From positions 1 to 64,000 of the forward strand of contig CBCPKK010000011.1 in the NCBI GenBank assembly GCA_965119215.1: a DNA stretch of 64,000 nucleotides. Direction: 5' to 3'. The first letter of the stretch is position 1. Every line of letters begins with the position of its first letter. A model generated the notes under the pieces. It made no database searches. It saw nothing but the letters and a program-made list of their open reading frames with translations, and was not told the DNA's origin. This document shows, one piece after another, positions 1-8,633 of the stretch. Source of the stretch: Buttiauxella sp965119215. Lineage in GTDB: Bacteria; Pseudomonadota; Gammaproteobacteria; Enterobacterales; Enterobacteriaceae. Both the position numbers and the translations under genes were made by a program.

Positions 1-116
1 TGCCAGGGGAGGGAGCAGAGCAGACTAGCGCTTTTAGCTCCTCCCCTTGGCAAGAGGTGGAGCACTAGCGCTTTTAGCTCCTCCACCTGGCAAGGGGGAG
101 GCTGGGAGGGGGTCAT
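1..116. repeat. Tandem hairpin-forming intergenic repeats
   Basis: Two 31-bp copies (24-54 and 64-94) repeat at a 40-bp period and differ at two positions. Each has a loop core reading ACTAGCGCTTTTAGCT flanked by G-rich and C-rich arms (AGGTGGAG pairing with CTCCACCT), so each unit can fold as a stem-loop. A further G-rich arm follows to about 116. This looks like a REP/BIME-type intergenic element; I cannot assign a named family. Confidence 0.6.
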
Positions 117-229
117 TCCTTCCCTTACCTGTTTGCATCATTTTCTTAACAAAGCGTGAGTTTCTTCACGTTTCTCACTGACAATCCTTCACGATTTTGA
201 TCCGGTTAACACTTATCTCTTTATTCGTT

Positions 230-243
230 GGAAACCGGTTTCC
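230..243. promoter_or_regulatory. Palindromic LacI-type operator upstream of PTS gene
   Basis: GGAAACCGGTTTCC is a perfect 14-bp palindrome with the central CG typical of LacI/GalR-family operators. It lies 52 bp before the PTS IIC start. The LacI-family regulator at 3113 is the likely ligand; that pairing is inference. Confidence 0.5.
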
Positions 244-295
244 GTATTGTTTCACAATAAGCCCACTTACCAAAAACAATAGCAAGGATACCGCC

Positions 296-1618
296 ATGAG
301 CATGTACCAAAAAATGGTCAATGTGATTGAGCAAGTAGTCACGCCGATGGCGGGAGCGATGGGCTCTCAACGCCATGTTATCGCCATCCGTGACGGTTTT
401 ATCTCCGCCCTACCGTTTATGATCATCGGTTCTTTCTTGTTAGTGTTTATCTTCCCGCCGTTTTCACCAGACAGCACCTGGGGCTTTGCTCGCTCGTGGC
501 TGAATTTTTCTCAGACCTACCGCGAACAACTGATGCTGCCGTTTAACCTCAGCATGGGCGTGATGACCTTCTTTATATCCGTCGGGATCGGCGCAAGCCT
601 CGGGAAGCATTATAAGCTCGACCCTATAATGACCGGCTTACTGGCATTTATGGCCTTTTTACTGGTTGCCGCACCTTATAAAGATGGGCAAATCTCAACG
701 CAATATTTCTCCGGTCAGGGCATCTTCACCGCGCTGATCACCGCGATTTACGCAAGTGAGATGTATGCGTTCTTGAAACGCCACAACATCACCATCCGCC
801 TGCCAAAAGAAGTGCCGACCGGTGTCGCGCGTTCGTTTGAGATTCTGATCCCCGTCGTGGTGATCGTCGCCACCCTGCATCCACTGAATTTGTTTATTGA
901 GTCCACCACCGGAATGATTATTCCGGAAGCGATTATGCATCTCCTGGCTCCGCTGGTTTCTGCATCCGACTCACTGCCCGCGATCCTGATTTCCGTGTTT
1001 ATCTGCCAGATCCTGTGGTTTGCCGGGATTCACGGTGCACTGATTGTTACCGGCATTATGAACCCGTTCTGGATGGCTAACCTTTCTGCTAACCAGACGG
1101 CGCTCGCCGCCGGAAACGTACTGCCACATATCTACCTGCAAGGATTCTGGGATCACTACTTGCTGATTGGTGGTGTCGGTTCAACATTACCACTGGCATT
1201 CCTGCTGCTGCGTAGCCGCGCCATTCACTTGCGCACCATCGGTAAAATGGGCGTGGTGCCGAGCTTCTTTAACATCAACGAACCGATTCTGTTCGGTACG
1301 CCAATCATCATGAACCCGCTGTTCTTCCTGCCGTTTACTTTAGTGCCGATGATTAACGCCACACTGGCTTATGTCGCCACTAAATTGGGCTGGGTTGCAC
1401 AGGTTGTGTCGCTGACACCGTGGACGACACCTGCCCCAATCGGTGCTTCGTGGGCTGCAAACTGGGCGGTAAGTCCCGTAATCATGTGTCTGATTTGTAT
1501 GGTCATGTCGGCTGTGATGTATTACCCCTTCCTGAAAGCCTATGAGCGCACCCTGTTACTTAAACAGGATGAAGAGCGCAATGCGCAGGATGAAAGCCGT
1601 ACAGTGACAGTGAATTAA
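296..1618 (+). CDS. PTS system, cellobiose/chitobiose-type IIC permease
   Basis: This is a multispanning inner-membrane permease of the lactose/N,N'-diacetylchitobiose/cellobiose PTS family, which moves a beta-glucoside across the membrane while it is phosphorylated. At 440 residues it has the usual IIC length. The conserved FNINEPILFGTP segment is at about residues 325-336. I chose ATG 296 (MSMYQKMVNV) because AAGGATA precedes it at proper spacing; an upstream in-frame start at 197 would add an atypical leader. The 6-phospho-beta-glucosidase and a LacI regulator follow on the same strand. No IIA or IIB gene lies beside it, so it must use partner proteins encoded elsewhere, for example from a chb-type operon. 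Confidence 0.88.
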   Translation: MSMYQKMVNVIEQVVTPMAGAMGSQRHVIAIRDGFISALPFMIIGSFLLVFIFPPFSPDSTWGFARSWLNFSQTYREQLMLPFNLSMGVMTFFISVGIGASLGKHYKLDPIMTGLLAFMAFLLVAAPYKDGQISTQYFSGQGIFTALITAIYASEMYAFLKRHNITIRLPKEVPTGVARSFEILIPVVVIVATLHPLNLFIESTTGMIIPEAIMHLLAPLVSASDSLPAILISVFICQILWFAGIHGALIVTGIMNPFWMANLSANQTALAAGNVLPHIYLQGFWDHYLLIGGVGSTLPLAFLLLRSRAIHLRTIGKMGVVPSFFNINEPILFGTPIIMNPLFFLPFTLVPMINATLAYVATKLGWVAQVVSLTPWTTPAPIGASWAANWAVSPVIMCLICMVMSAVMYYPFLKAYERTLLLKQDEERNAQDESRTVTVN

Positions 1619-1624
1619 ACTTTT

Positions 1625-1652
1625 ATTGCCTGCCCGGATGGCAGGCACGTCA
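1625..1652. other. Intercistronic stem-loop
   Basis: TGCCTGCC-CGGA-TGGCAGGCA forms a short perfect hairpin between the PTS gene and the glucosidase gene. No T-run follows, so it is more likely an mRNA-stabilising or processing structure than a terminator. Confidence 0.4.
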
Positions 1653-1666
1653 AACGAGGAACGAAA

Positions 1667-3058
1667 ATGAAATACGTATTTCCTGATAATTTTTGGTGGG
1701 GCAGCGCAAGTTCAGCGCCGCAAACCGAAGGCGAAACGCTCTCCTTTGGCAAATCTGCCACCATTTGGGATCAGTGGTATAAAGAGCAACCAACCCGTTT
1801 CCATAACGGCGTAGGTCCGGCTGATACATCGACTTTCTACAAAAACTGGAAGCAAGATATCGCCCTGCTCAAGGAGCTTAATCACAATACTTTCCGTACC
1901 TCTATTTCCTGGGCGCGCCTGATTCCAGAAGGCCGTGGCGCAGTCAATCAGGAAGCCGTGACTTTCTATAATCAAGTTATCGACGAGTTGGTTGCACAAG
2001 GCATTAAGCCGTTTATCAACCTGTTCCACTTCGATATGCCAATGGTGATGCAAGAGCAAGGCGGCTGGGAAAATCGTGACGTTGTCACGGCTTATGCCGA
2101 GTTTGCCAACGTTTGCTTCGAATTGTTTGGCGACCGCGTGAAGCATTGGTTCACGTTCAACGAACCGGTTGTGCCCGTCGAAGGCGGCTATCTGTACGAT
2201 TTCCACTACCCGAACGTAGTGGATTTCAAGCGTGCAGCCACCGTTGCTTACCACACCATGATTGCGCATTCGCTGGCAGTAAAAAGCTACCACGAACGTA
2301 ATGACGGCGGCGAAATCGGGATTATCCTGAACCTCACGCCTTCTTACCCGCGCTCGCAAAACCCTGCGGATGTGAAAGCGGCGAACATTGCCGACCTGAT
2401 GTTTAACCGCAGCTTCCTCGATCCGGCTCTGCGTGGCGAATATCCACAAGAGTTAGTGGCGCTGCTGAAAGAACACGGCCAGTTACCTGAATGCCTGCCT
2501 GAAGATAAAGCCCTGCTTGCTGCGGGCGTTGTCGATTTACTGGGTATCAACTATTACCAACCGCGCCGTATCAAATGCCGTGATTCGCTGGTCAACCCAG
2601 AGAGCCCATTCATGCCAGAATGGTTCTTCGAGTCTTACGAGATGCCGGGTCGTAAAATGAACCCATACCGTGGCTGGGAAATCTACGAGCAAGGGATTTA
2701 CGACATTCTCACCAATCTGCGCGAAAATTATGGCAACCCAAATTGCTATATTTCCGAGAACGGAATGGGCGTTGAAAACGAAGGTCGTTTCGATGAGAAC
2801 GGTCAAATTCAGGATGATTACCGCATTGATTTCGTACGCGACCACCTGAAGTGGCTGCACAAAGGCATCAGCGAAGGCAGTAACTGCCTCGGTTATCATA
2901 TGTGGACGTTTATTGATAACTGGTCATGGTGCAACGCTTACAAAAACCGTTATGGTTTTGTCTCGTTAAACCTTGAAACGCAAGAACGCACTATCAAGAA
3001 AAGCGGTGAATGGTACAGAGCGACCGCCGCGGAAAATGGCTTTAACGATCGGACGTAA
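1667..3058 (+). CDS. 6-phospho-beta-glucosidase (GH1)
   Basis: This cytoplasmic glycoside hydrolase family 1 enzyme cleaves phosphorylated beta-glucosides such as cellobiose-6-P, salicin-6-P or arbutin-6-P after PTS uptake. At 463 residues it is full length. The acid/base glutamate is in FTFNEP (E166) and the nucleophile is in YISENG (E364). The N-terminal FPDNFWWGSASSAPQTEG is the GH1 signature strand. It starts 48 bp after the PTS gene, with AACGAGGAACGAAA as leader, and is surely cotranscribed with it. Relatives include BglA, AscB and CasB; the precise substrate cannot be read from the sequence. Confidence 0.92.
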   Translation: MKYVFPDNFWWGSASSAPQTEGETLSFGKSATIWDQWYKEQPTRFHNGVGPADTSTFYKNWKQDIALLKELNHNTFRTSISWARLIPEGRGAVNQEAVTFYNQVIDELVAQGIKPFINLFHFDMPMVMQEQGGWENRDVVTAYAEFANVCFELFGDRVKHWFTFNEPVVPVEGGYLYDFHYPNVVDFKRAATVAYHTMIAHSLAVKSYHERNDGGEIGIILNLTPSYPRSQNPADVKAANIADLMFNRSFLDPALRGEYPQELVALLKEHGQLPECLPEDKALLAAGVVDLLGINYYQPRRIKCRDSLVNPESPFMPEWFFESYEMPGRKMNPYRGWEIYEQGIYDILTNLRENYGNPNCYISENGMGVENEGRFDENGQIQDDYRIDFVRDHLKWLHKGISEGSNCLGYHMWTFIDNWSWCNAYKNRYGFVSLNLETQERTIKKSGEWYRATAAENGFNDRT

Positions 3059-3063
3059 TCTCA

Positions 3064-3103
3064 GCATTCGGGCCGCAAGGCCCGTTTCTGGCTGAGTGCA
3101 GGG
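3064..3103. other. Intercistronic stem-loop before regulator gene
   Basis: CGGGCCGCAAGGCCCG is a strong hairpin nested inside CTCAGC...GGCTGAG arms, in the 54-bp gap between the glucosidase and LacI genes. The lack of a following T-run argues against a complete terminator. It may lower expression of the regulator. Confidence 0.4.
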
Positions 3104-3112
3104 AAACACACC

Positions 3113-4036
3113 ATGTCGAATATTAATGATGTAGCACGCCTTGCGCAGGTTTCTAAAGCAACTGTTTCGCGAGTATTAAGTGGCAGCCGTGGCGTCAAAG
3201 AAGAGAGCCGCCAGGCCGTATTACGCGCAGCGGAAATCCTTAATTACAAACCTAATGCTATCGCTCAATCTTTGAGTAGCCAGTCGACTAACTGCATCGG
3301 CGTTATCTGCGCCACCGAGCATATTCAGCAGTCCACCGGTTACCTGCAAGCGCTTGAGAAACAGCTTAACCAGCATCACAAACATTTGTTGTTACGCTTC
3401 GCCAATGACCATGACAGCGTGGCACAAGCAGCTCAGGAGCTTTCCAACGGTTTGTGCGACGCGCTGGTTGTGGTGGGCGCACGTTTCCCGTTACCAGAAT
3501 TAGACGACGACATTATGTTGATTGATTGCCTGAGCGGTTCAAACAATTTCAGCATTCAGTGCGACCATATTTTTGCCGCAGAAACCGCAGTGCACTATTT
3601 ATGTAACCAGCAACGGCGGCATATCGCATTGATTAACTTCGGCAGTGGAGAAGCCGCAGCGCTCACTCTCGAAGGTTATCACCAGGCGCTTCACAACCAC
3701 GTCGTGCCGTTTAACCGCCAACTAGTCATTGAAGATGAGTCGTCAGTGCGAATCGCGCTGCAACGCTTGATTAACCGTGGCGTGAAGTTTTCTGCTCTGT
3801 TAGTCACGGATGATACCCAGGCGCAGGAAGCGGTGATGATGCTTAATCAGTATCAGTTAAAAGTGCCGGAACAAGTGATGGTTTTCAGCCTGGACGGTTC
3901 AACAAGAATGCCTGGCTCGAACGCAATCCCGGCTATCAAATATCCGCTTGAGAGCATTGCCCGTCGGGCAGTTGAGTTGTTGTTGGGCGAACGCCCGACC
4001 TGCGATTTGGTGCGTGGAAGTTTGTTGATTGCCTGA
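3113..4036 (+). CDS. LacI-family transcriptional regulator of the beta-glucoside cluster
   Basis: This 307-residue repressor has an N-terminal LacI helix-turn-helix (NDVARLAQVSKATVSRVLSG, residues 4-23), a hinge helix around residues 50-60 and a periplasmic-binding-protein-like effector domain. It most resembles the AscG type. It is the last gene of the cluster and probably controls its own operon through the palindrome at 230-243. A bidirectional terminator follows directly. The ligand is probably the imported or phosphorylated beta-glucoside; this is inferred from context only. Confidence 0.85.
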   Translation: MSNINDVARLAQVSKATVSRVLSGSRGVKEESRQAVLRAAEILNYKPNAIAQSLSSQSTNCIGVICATEHIQQSTGYLQALEKQLNQHHKHLLLRFANDHDSVAQAAQELSNGLCDALVVVGARFPLPELDDDIMLIDCLSGSNNFSIQCDHIFAAETAVHYLCNQQRRHIALINFGSGEAAALTLEGYHQALHNHVVPFNRQLVIEDESSVRIALQRLINRGVKFSALLVTDDTQAQEAVMMLNQYQLKVPEQVMVFSLDGSTRMPGSNAIPAIKYPLESIARRAVELLLGERPTCDLVRGSLLIA

Positions 4037-4038
4037 TG

Positions 4039-4077
4039 TGAAAAAAGCGGGTGAAGTCTATCGCCCGCTTTTCGTTT
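4039..4077. terminator. Bidirectional rho-independent terminator
   Basis: AAAAGCGGG...CCCGCTTTT forms a stem with A/T tracts on both sides in the 43-bp gap between the convergent LacI regulator and ribE genes. It can terminate both transcripts. Confidence 0.75.
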
Positions 4078-4079
4078 TG

Positions 4080-4721
4080 CTATTCCTTCGGCAATACCGC
4101 ATCCAGCGTGGCTTCACGTTGCGCCAACACGCGCTCAACGGTATCGACAATCGCCTGGGTTTGCGGGTCGATTTCAATATTAATGCGGTTACCCAGCTTT
4201 TTGGTGCCAAGTGTGGTGCGCTCGAGCGTTTCTGGAATTAAATGCACACAGAAACGCGATGCGGTCACTTCGCCAACGGTCAGGCTAATACCATCAATAC
4301 CGATATAACCTTTATGCAGGATATATTTCATCAGTTCTTTATCGCGCATTTTAAACCAGATCTGACGGTTATTTTCTGAAGTCAGGATCTTCGCGACTTC
4401 GGCCGTGGTCATAATATGACCGGACATAAGATGCCCGCCGATTTCATCGTTAAATTTAGCCGCGCGTTCGACGTTCACGCAATCGCCCACCACTAACTCG
4501 CCGAGATTGGTGATGCGCAGCGTCTCTTTCATTAAATCAAAGCTGACATGGTTGCCGTTGATTTCTGTGACTGTCAGGCAACAACCGTTATGCGCAACAG
4601 ATGCGCCCGTTTCAAGGCCCGGCAGCATTGCGTCTGGCATCTCGATGACGTGCGTGCGGAAATTAGGTTTCTCATCAATAGAGACCAGGGTCGCAGTGCC
4701 CTGCACAATACCTGTAAACAT
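4080..4721 (-). CDS. ribE: Riboflavin synthase alpha subunit
   Basis: This enzyme catalyses dismutation of two 6,7-dimethyl-8-ribityllumazine molecules to riboflavin in the cytoplasm. At 213 residues it has the family's usual length. It shows two tandem lumazine-binding barrels: the first begins MFTGIVQGTA and contains CCLTV; the second begins near GHLMSGHI and contains GYIGIDGISLTV. The N-terminal MFTGI motif fixes the start. It is divergent from mdtK, as in E. coli. The 226-bp upstream region shows no FMN riboswitch that I can recognise. Confidence 0.96.
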   Translation of the reverse strand: MFTGIVQGTATLVSIDEKPNFRTHVIEMPDAMLPGLETGASVAHNGCCLTVTEINGNHVSFDLMKETLRITNLGELVVGDCVNVERAAKFNDEIGGHLMSGHIMTTAEVAKILTSENNRQIWFKMRDKELMKYILHKGYIGIDGISLTVGEVTASRFCVHLIPETLERTTLGTKKLGNRINIEIDPQTQAIVDTVERVLAQREATLDAVLPKE

Positions 4722-4947
4722 CGTAAAGCTCCTGGTAAAAATTTGGCGGCTGAAAATTTATAATGCAGCACTTTAACAGTTGGAAAAAAGCCTTGCCAGC
4801 TATCCGCACTGCCCCACCATTATTTGGCTGGCGAAATCGTTTTCTCACGCTACAATAGTCAGGCTTATTCCCCTGCAATTCCTATTTTGCTGCCATTTAT
4901 GGCGGCCTCGTAGTCTTTCTAATAACTAAAAATAATCAGGTGTAGAC

Positions 4948-6321
4948 ATGCAGAAGTACGTTATTGAAGCCCGCCAGTTGCTCGCACTGGCGATACCCGT
5001 GATCCTCGCGCAAATTGCACAAACCTCTATGGGTTTTGTCGATACCGTTATGGCCGGTGGCTATAGCGCAACCGATATGGCCGCTGTCGCAATCGGTACC
5101 TCCATCTGGCTACCTGCCATTCTCTTTGGTCATGGTTTGCTGATGGCGCTGACGCCAACCGTTGCACAACTCAATGGCTCGGGCCGCCGTGAGCGCATTG
5201 CCCATCAGATTCGTCAGGGCTTCTGGCTCGCGGGGATTGTCTCCGCGCTTATTATGGTCGTGTTATGGAACGCGGGTCATATCATCCACGCGATGAAAAA
5301 TATCGATCCACAACTTGCCGATAAAGCCGTGGGCTATCTGCGCGCGCTGCTGTGGGGCGTCCCCGGCTATCTGTTCTTCCAGGTGGCACGTAACCAATGT
5401 GAAGGCCTGGCGAAAACCAAACCCGGCATGGTGATGGGTTTTATCGGCCTGTTGGTCAACATTCCTGTTAACTACATCTTTATTTATGGCCACTTTGGCA
5501 TGCCAGAACTCGGCGGCGTGGGCTGTGGTGTTGCAACGGCGGCGGTGTATTGGGTGATGTTCTTCTGCATGATTTCTTATGTGAAGAAAGCCCGTTCAAT
5601 GCGCGATTTGCGCCACCCTGAGGGCTTCGTGCAACCTGACTGGAAAGTGATGTACCGCCTCACCCAGTTAGGGCTGCCTATTGCGCTGGCGCTGTTCTTT
5701 GAAGTGACGCTGTTTGCCGTCGTCGCGCTGCTGGTTGCGCCATTGGGTATTGTTAATGTTGCAGGTCACCAGATTGCCCTGAACTTCAGCTCGCTGATGT
5801 TTGTATTGCCGATGTCACTGTCTGCGGCGGTCACCATCCGCGTGGGCTTCCGTCTGGGCCAGGGTTCAACGCTTGATGCGCAAACCGCAGCCTGGACAGG
5901 CATCGGCGTTGGGATGTGTATGGCGATGTTTACCGCTATTTTCACCATCCTGATGCGTGAACACATTGCCCTGCTCTACAACAACAACCCTGAAGTGGTC
6001 GCGCTGGCCGCTCATCTGATGCTTCTGGCGGCGGTTTACCAGCTTTCCGACTCCATCCAGGTTGTCGGCAGTGGCGTATTGCGTGGTTATAAAGATACGC
6101 GTTCAATTTTCTTTATCACGTTCATCGCATACTGGGTGTTGGGATTACCGAGTGGTTACATCCTGGCGCTGACCGATTGGGTGGTTGAACCGATGGGCCC
6201 AGCAGGATTCTGGACCGGCTTTATCATTGGCCTGACTTCCGCCGCAATTATGATGATGTTCCGAATGCGTTGGTTGCAACGCCAGCCATCGCTGCATATT
6301 TTGCAACGCGCTTCACGATAA
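4948..6321 (+). CDS. mdtK: MATE-family multidrug efflux protein MdtK
   Basis: This inner-membrane Na+- or H+-coupled antiporter of the MATE family exports cationic drugs such as fluoroquinolones and dyes. At 457 residues with about 12 hydrophobic segments it matches E. coli MdtK (YdhE). The N-terminus MQKYVIEARQLLALAIPVIL and the conserved GFVDTVMAGG segment are typical. The position between ribE and the tRNA-Val pair is the standard enterobacterial location. A small hairpin (GCCGCC...GGCGGC, about 6330-6350) follows the stop. The ydhQ gene found here in E. coli is absent. Confidence 0.96.
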   Translation: MQKYVIEARQLLALAIPVILAQIAQTSMGFVDTVMAGGYSATDMAAVAIGTSIWLPAILFGHGLLMALTPTVAQLNGSGRRERIAHQIRQGFWLAGIVSALIMVVLWNAGHIIHAMKNIDPQLADKAVGYLRALLWGVPGYLFFQVARNQCEGLAKTKPGMVMGFIGLLVNIPVNYIFIYGHFGMPELGGVGCGVATAAVYWVMFFCMISYVKKARSMRDLRHPEGFVQPDWKVMYRLTQLGLPIALALFFEVTLFAVVALLVAPLGIVNVAGHQIALNFSSLMFVLPMSLSAAVTIRVGFRLGQGSTLDAQTAAWTGIGVGMCMAMFTAIFTILMREHIALLYNNNPEVVALAAHLMLLAAVYQLSDSIQVVGSGVLRGYKDTRSIFFITFIAYWVLGLPSGYILALTDWVVEPMGPAGFWTGFIIGLTSAAIMMMFRMRWLQRQPSLHILQRASR

Positions 6322-6474
6322 CCTCTGATAGCCGCCGTTATGGCGGCTACTTTTCCATCGAGTTGCGCAGATGCGCAGCAAACAAGTGAAATATGGAAGA
6401 AAATTACTGTTTTCCTCTTGCAAGGCTTGGGTGCTGCCGCTAATATTCGTCCCCGTTGTCACAGACAACACGAT

Positions 6475-6551
6475 GCGTCCGTAGCTCAGTTGGTTAGAGC
6501 ACCACCTTGACATGGTGGGGGTCGGTGGTTCGAGTCCACTCGGACGCACCA
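6475..6551 (+). tRNA. valV: tRNA-Val (anticodon GAC), first copy
   Basis: This 77-nt gene starts GCGTCCGTAGCTCAG and has anticodon loop CTTGACA (anticodon GAC), the T-arm GGTTCGAGTCC and an encoded CCA end. The acceptor stem pairs GCGTCCG with CGGACGC. It matches the tandem valV-valW arrangement after mdtK in E. coli. Confidence 0.97.
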
Positions 6552-6591
6552 TTTAAGATTTACCGCAATACGTTTTACCGCAACAAACAGT

Positions 6592-6668
6592 GCGTCCGTA
6601 GCTCAGTTGGTTAGAGCACCACCTTGACATGGTGGGGGTCGGTGGTTCGAGTCCACTCGGACGCACCA
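6592..6668 (+). tRNA. valW: tRNA-Val (anticodon GAC), second copy and island insertion site
   Basis: It is identical over 77 nt to the first copy 40 bp upstream and includes an encoded CCA. Its last 17 bases, with four flanking bases, are repeated exactly at 38975-38995, which marks this tRNA as the integration target of the island that follows. The gene itself is intact. Confidence 0.97.
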
Positions 6669-6672
6669 TTTC
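6652..6672. repeat. attL-like direct repeat (tRNA-Val 3' end)
   Basis: The 21-bp sequence starting TCCACTCGGACGCACC and ending ATTTC overlaps the 3' end of the second tRNA-Val and recurs exactly at 38975-38995 in the same orientation. This is the arrangement left by tyrosine-recombinase integration into a tRNA. Confidence 0.85.
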
Positions 6673-6807
6673 ATGAAGTCCGTTATATTGTTTTTAACAA
6701 ATATGACAATCTATCTACTCCTCTTATTTATCAAAGCCTCTCCTCTCTTGATATCACTTTACACTTTGTAAACACTGCATTTTCACGTCCTGAATTTAAC
6801 CATTCTA

Positions 6808-6935
6808 CTACCCGTGCAGCATGTGAAAGCATTTGTCAGAAGCCAAAAAAACGATGCAAACGATGCTCTGGCAATTTGTGGAACAACATGCCGCCCGGGT
6901 TCCGGTCAAAACCACGGAACAGCAGCGTTTCCCAG
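6808..6935 (+). pseudogene. IS110-family transposase remnant
   Basis: The translation HVKAFVRSQKNDANDALAIC, then in a shifted frame VPVKTTEQQ, matches the N-terminal region of IS110-type transposases (pattern HVKPFVKxQKNDxxDAEAIC...FVPVKxxEQQ). Only some 40 codons survive, with a frameshift between the two pieces. It abuts an IS3-type remnant. Confidence 0.6.
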
Positions 6936-7312
6936 GCCATGGACAGCGCTTTACCTGTCAGTGCAGAGTCCGGGAAAAATGACATCGCCCAGCCAATGGG
7001 TTTACGCCTTTGGTGGTGACCATCGCGGCAATATTACGAGCACCTGCGGAGCCATTACTTTCGCGATAGCTTTCACGAACAATATTGAGTAATGCCACGC
7101 GTGTGGCTTATCCATCGTTGATTTGCCGACATTCATTGCCGTGGCAGCGGCGGCAACGGTGTAATGCTGTTCGAGAACAAGTTGGGCTGCTTCGTGACGA
7201 AACCAGGGGCTAAAATTGCGTCTGTTACGTCCGGTCATAATGTCACCTGTTTTTGACTATGAGGCGATGATATCACCTCTATTCAGGTGGCCAAATTCAG
7301 TGTGCCACTACA
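6936..7312 (-). pseudogene. IS3-family element remnant (orfA and orfB fragments)
   Basis: Read on the minus strand from 7312, the sequence begins TGTAGTGGCACACTG, an IS3-like terminal repeat. It then encodes MTGRNRRNFSPWFRHEAAQL...MNVGKSTM (start of orfA, 7238). Broken orfB pieces follow: VRESYRESNGSAGARNIAAM and, after an internal deletion, GWAMSFFPDSALTGKALSMA. orfA runs out of frame after about 43 codons. The element is clearly inactive. Confidence 0.7.
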
Positions 7313-7369
7313 CTTTTATTGGAGTTCAAAAATTAGACTGCAAGTAGGATTTTGTCGAATGGCGGACAG

Positions 7370-7393
7370 AAAAATGGCCGCGAAATGCGGCCT
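7370..7393 (-). terminator. Rho-independent terminator of fimbrial operon
   Basis: On the minus strand GGCCGC-ATTTC-GCGGCC is followed by ATTTTT. It lies 8 bp beyond the stop of the tip adhesin gene. Confidence 0.75.
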
Positions 7394-7401
7394 TCATATC
7401 C

Positions 7402-8610
7402 CTAAATATATGCATCAAAAATCAACGTTACCCTGCCCTGCCATGTCGAACCTGGCTGTTTCAGCATCTCTTCAAGATGCGGTTTAGCCACTTCAAAATG
7501 AATGGTCGAACGGCTATTAAAATAGCTGCTGTCGAAACCTCTGCTATAGAAGTTACTCCCCGGACCGAAAATATGACGTAAGCGGGTTCGCGTCGCCGGT
7601 GCATCAGTGCCCTGGTAGTTAATACCTGGCAAGGTAAGCAGTATATCCAAAGGAACAACATCACCGTTGTCCGTGTTCATAATACCGCAGGTATCCGCTT
7701 CTGAATATTCACAGTCCAGTGACACGTTGAAGGGGCCGCTGCTTGACATGATAAACGTCACATCTTTCATCAGTTTTGGTGGTGTTGTTTGGCTGTTTAG
7801 CCACTGTTCCCACCCGCCTTTGGGTGCCAGCACGACCCGTTCAGAACCCGGCAACTGGCGGACGTCGAAGACGTGACCGACGTTAGCAGTTATCTGAAAT
7901 TCAACCTGATTGGTGGAATAATTCCCCTCACCAAAGTCTATTTGTTGGCCGCTGCCAAAGGTGTAGGTGATCGACCCCGTCCAGGTACCGCTCGCCATAC
8001 GTAACGGATCAGGTGTTACCATCTGATAACCCAGAGAGATATCATCAACAAATACCGTTCTGTTCGTCGTTGGTAGCGTCGTTACGTAGCAAGGTCTAAT
8101 TCCCGACGTATTGGGATATTCCCACACCCAACGCGTCGTTGCCCCTCCAGCCCCCACAAAGCCCGTACAACCTCCAAGCGGTTTATCATATGCGTTGGGC
8201 TCAGCAATATCCTGCCATCGGTTGTGTATACGCTGAGTTAAAACGTTGATCCGAAAACGCACAATTGCCCGCTCACCAGTGCTTGCATGGATCATTTCGA
8301 TATCTTTGAATTCGGCATCCAACGCCTGGTAGTTTTGTTGGCTGAGCGGAGAGGCATCGTTGCTATAAATACGATCAGTGATCGTCACACCCGTTAAAAT
8401 TGAAAATGAACCTGGTGGACATTTATCTGGATATTCTCTACAAATCCCCTCTGATGGCGTGGTATTCACAAATTCATATTTGGGATTAGCAACCGAGGGG
8501 ACGAACTCCGCCGTCAGTTGCACAACTTCAGCTCTCACAGCGCTGGCCATCATCAATAATGTCGCGACAAGCACACTTTTCCAGCTGAATAGATGAGGTG
8601 GTTTTTTCAT
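7402..8610 (-). CDS. Alpha-type (CFA/I-like) fimbrial minor tip adhesin
   Basis: This exported 402-residue protein is the last gene of a four-gene alpha chaperone-usher operon, the place held by CfaE/CooD-type tip adhesins. A signal peptide (residues 1-27, ending ASAVRA) follows the start MKKPPHLFSW. I chose ATG 8610 over an in-frame upstream ATG because GGAG precedes it and the signal peptide begins there. The C-terminal half (SSSGPFNVSLDCEYSEADTC onward) looks like the pilin domain that accepts the donor strand. The N-terminal adhesin domain would decide receptor specificity, which I cannot predict. Confidence 0.75.
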   Translation of the reverse strand: MKKPPHLFSWKSVLVATLLMMASAVRAEVVQLTAEFVPSVANPKYEFVNTTPSEGICREYPDKCPPGSFSILTGVTITDRIYSNDASPLSQQNYQALDAEFKDIEMIHASTGERAIVRFRINVLTQRIHNRWQDIAEPNAYDKPLGGCTGFVGAGGATTRWVWEYPNTSGIRPCYVTTLPTTNRTVFVDDISLGYQMVTPDPLRMASGTWTGSITYTFGSGQQIDFGEGNYSTNQVEFQITANVGHVFDVRQLPGSERVVLAPKGGWEQWLNSQTTPPKLMKDVTFIMSSSGPFNVSLDCEYSEADTCGIMNTDNGDVVPLDILLTLPGINYQGTDAPATRTRLRHIFGPGSNFYSRGFDSSYFNSRSTIHFEVAKPHLEEMLKQPGSTWQGRVTLIFDAYI

Positions 8611-8633
8611 TTTTTGCTCCAATTCTTCGATAC

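Noticed and set aside
24..94. CRISPR array
   Set aside because: Only two repeats with a 9-bp spacing and strong self-pairing arms; no cas genes are in the window.
1712..2449. 245-codon minus-strand frame inside the GH1 gene
   Set aside because: It is an antisense shadow; the plus strand has clear GH1 catalytic motifs.
4722..4947. FMN riboswitch upstream of ribE
   Set aside because: The conserved FMN-aptamer core is not visible; in E. coli the riboswitch controls ribB, not ribE.
6673..7400. Possible island integrase next to the tRNA
   Set aside because: No tyrosine-recombinase R-H-R-Y pattern is present; the only coding traces are IS110- and IS3-like.
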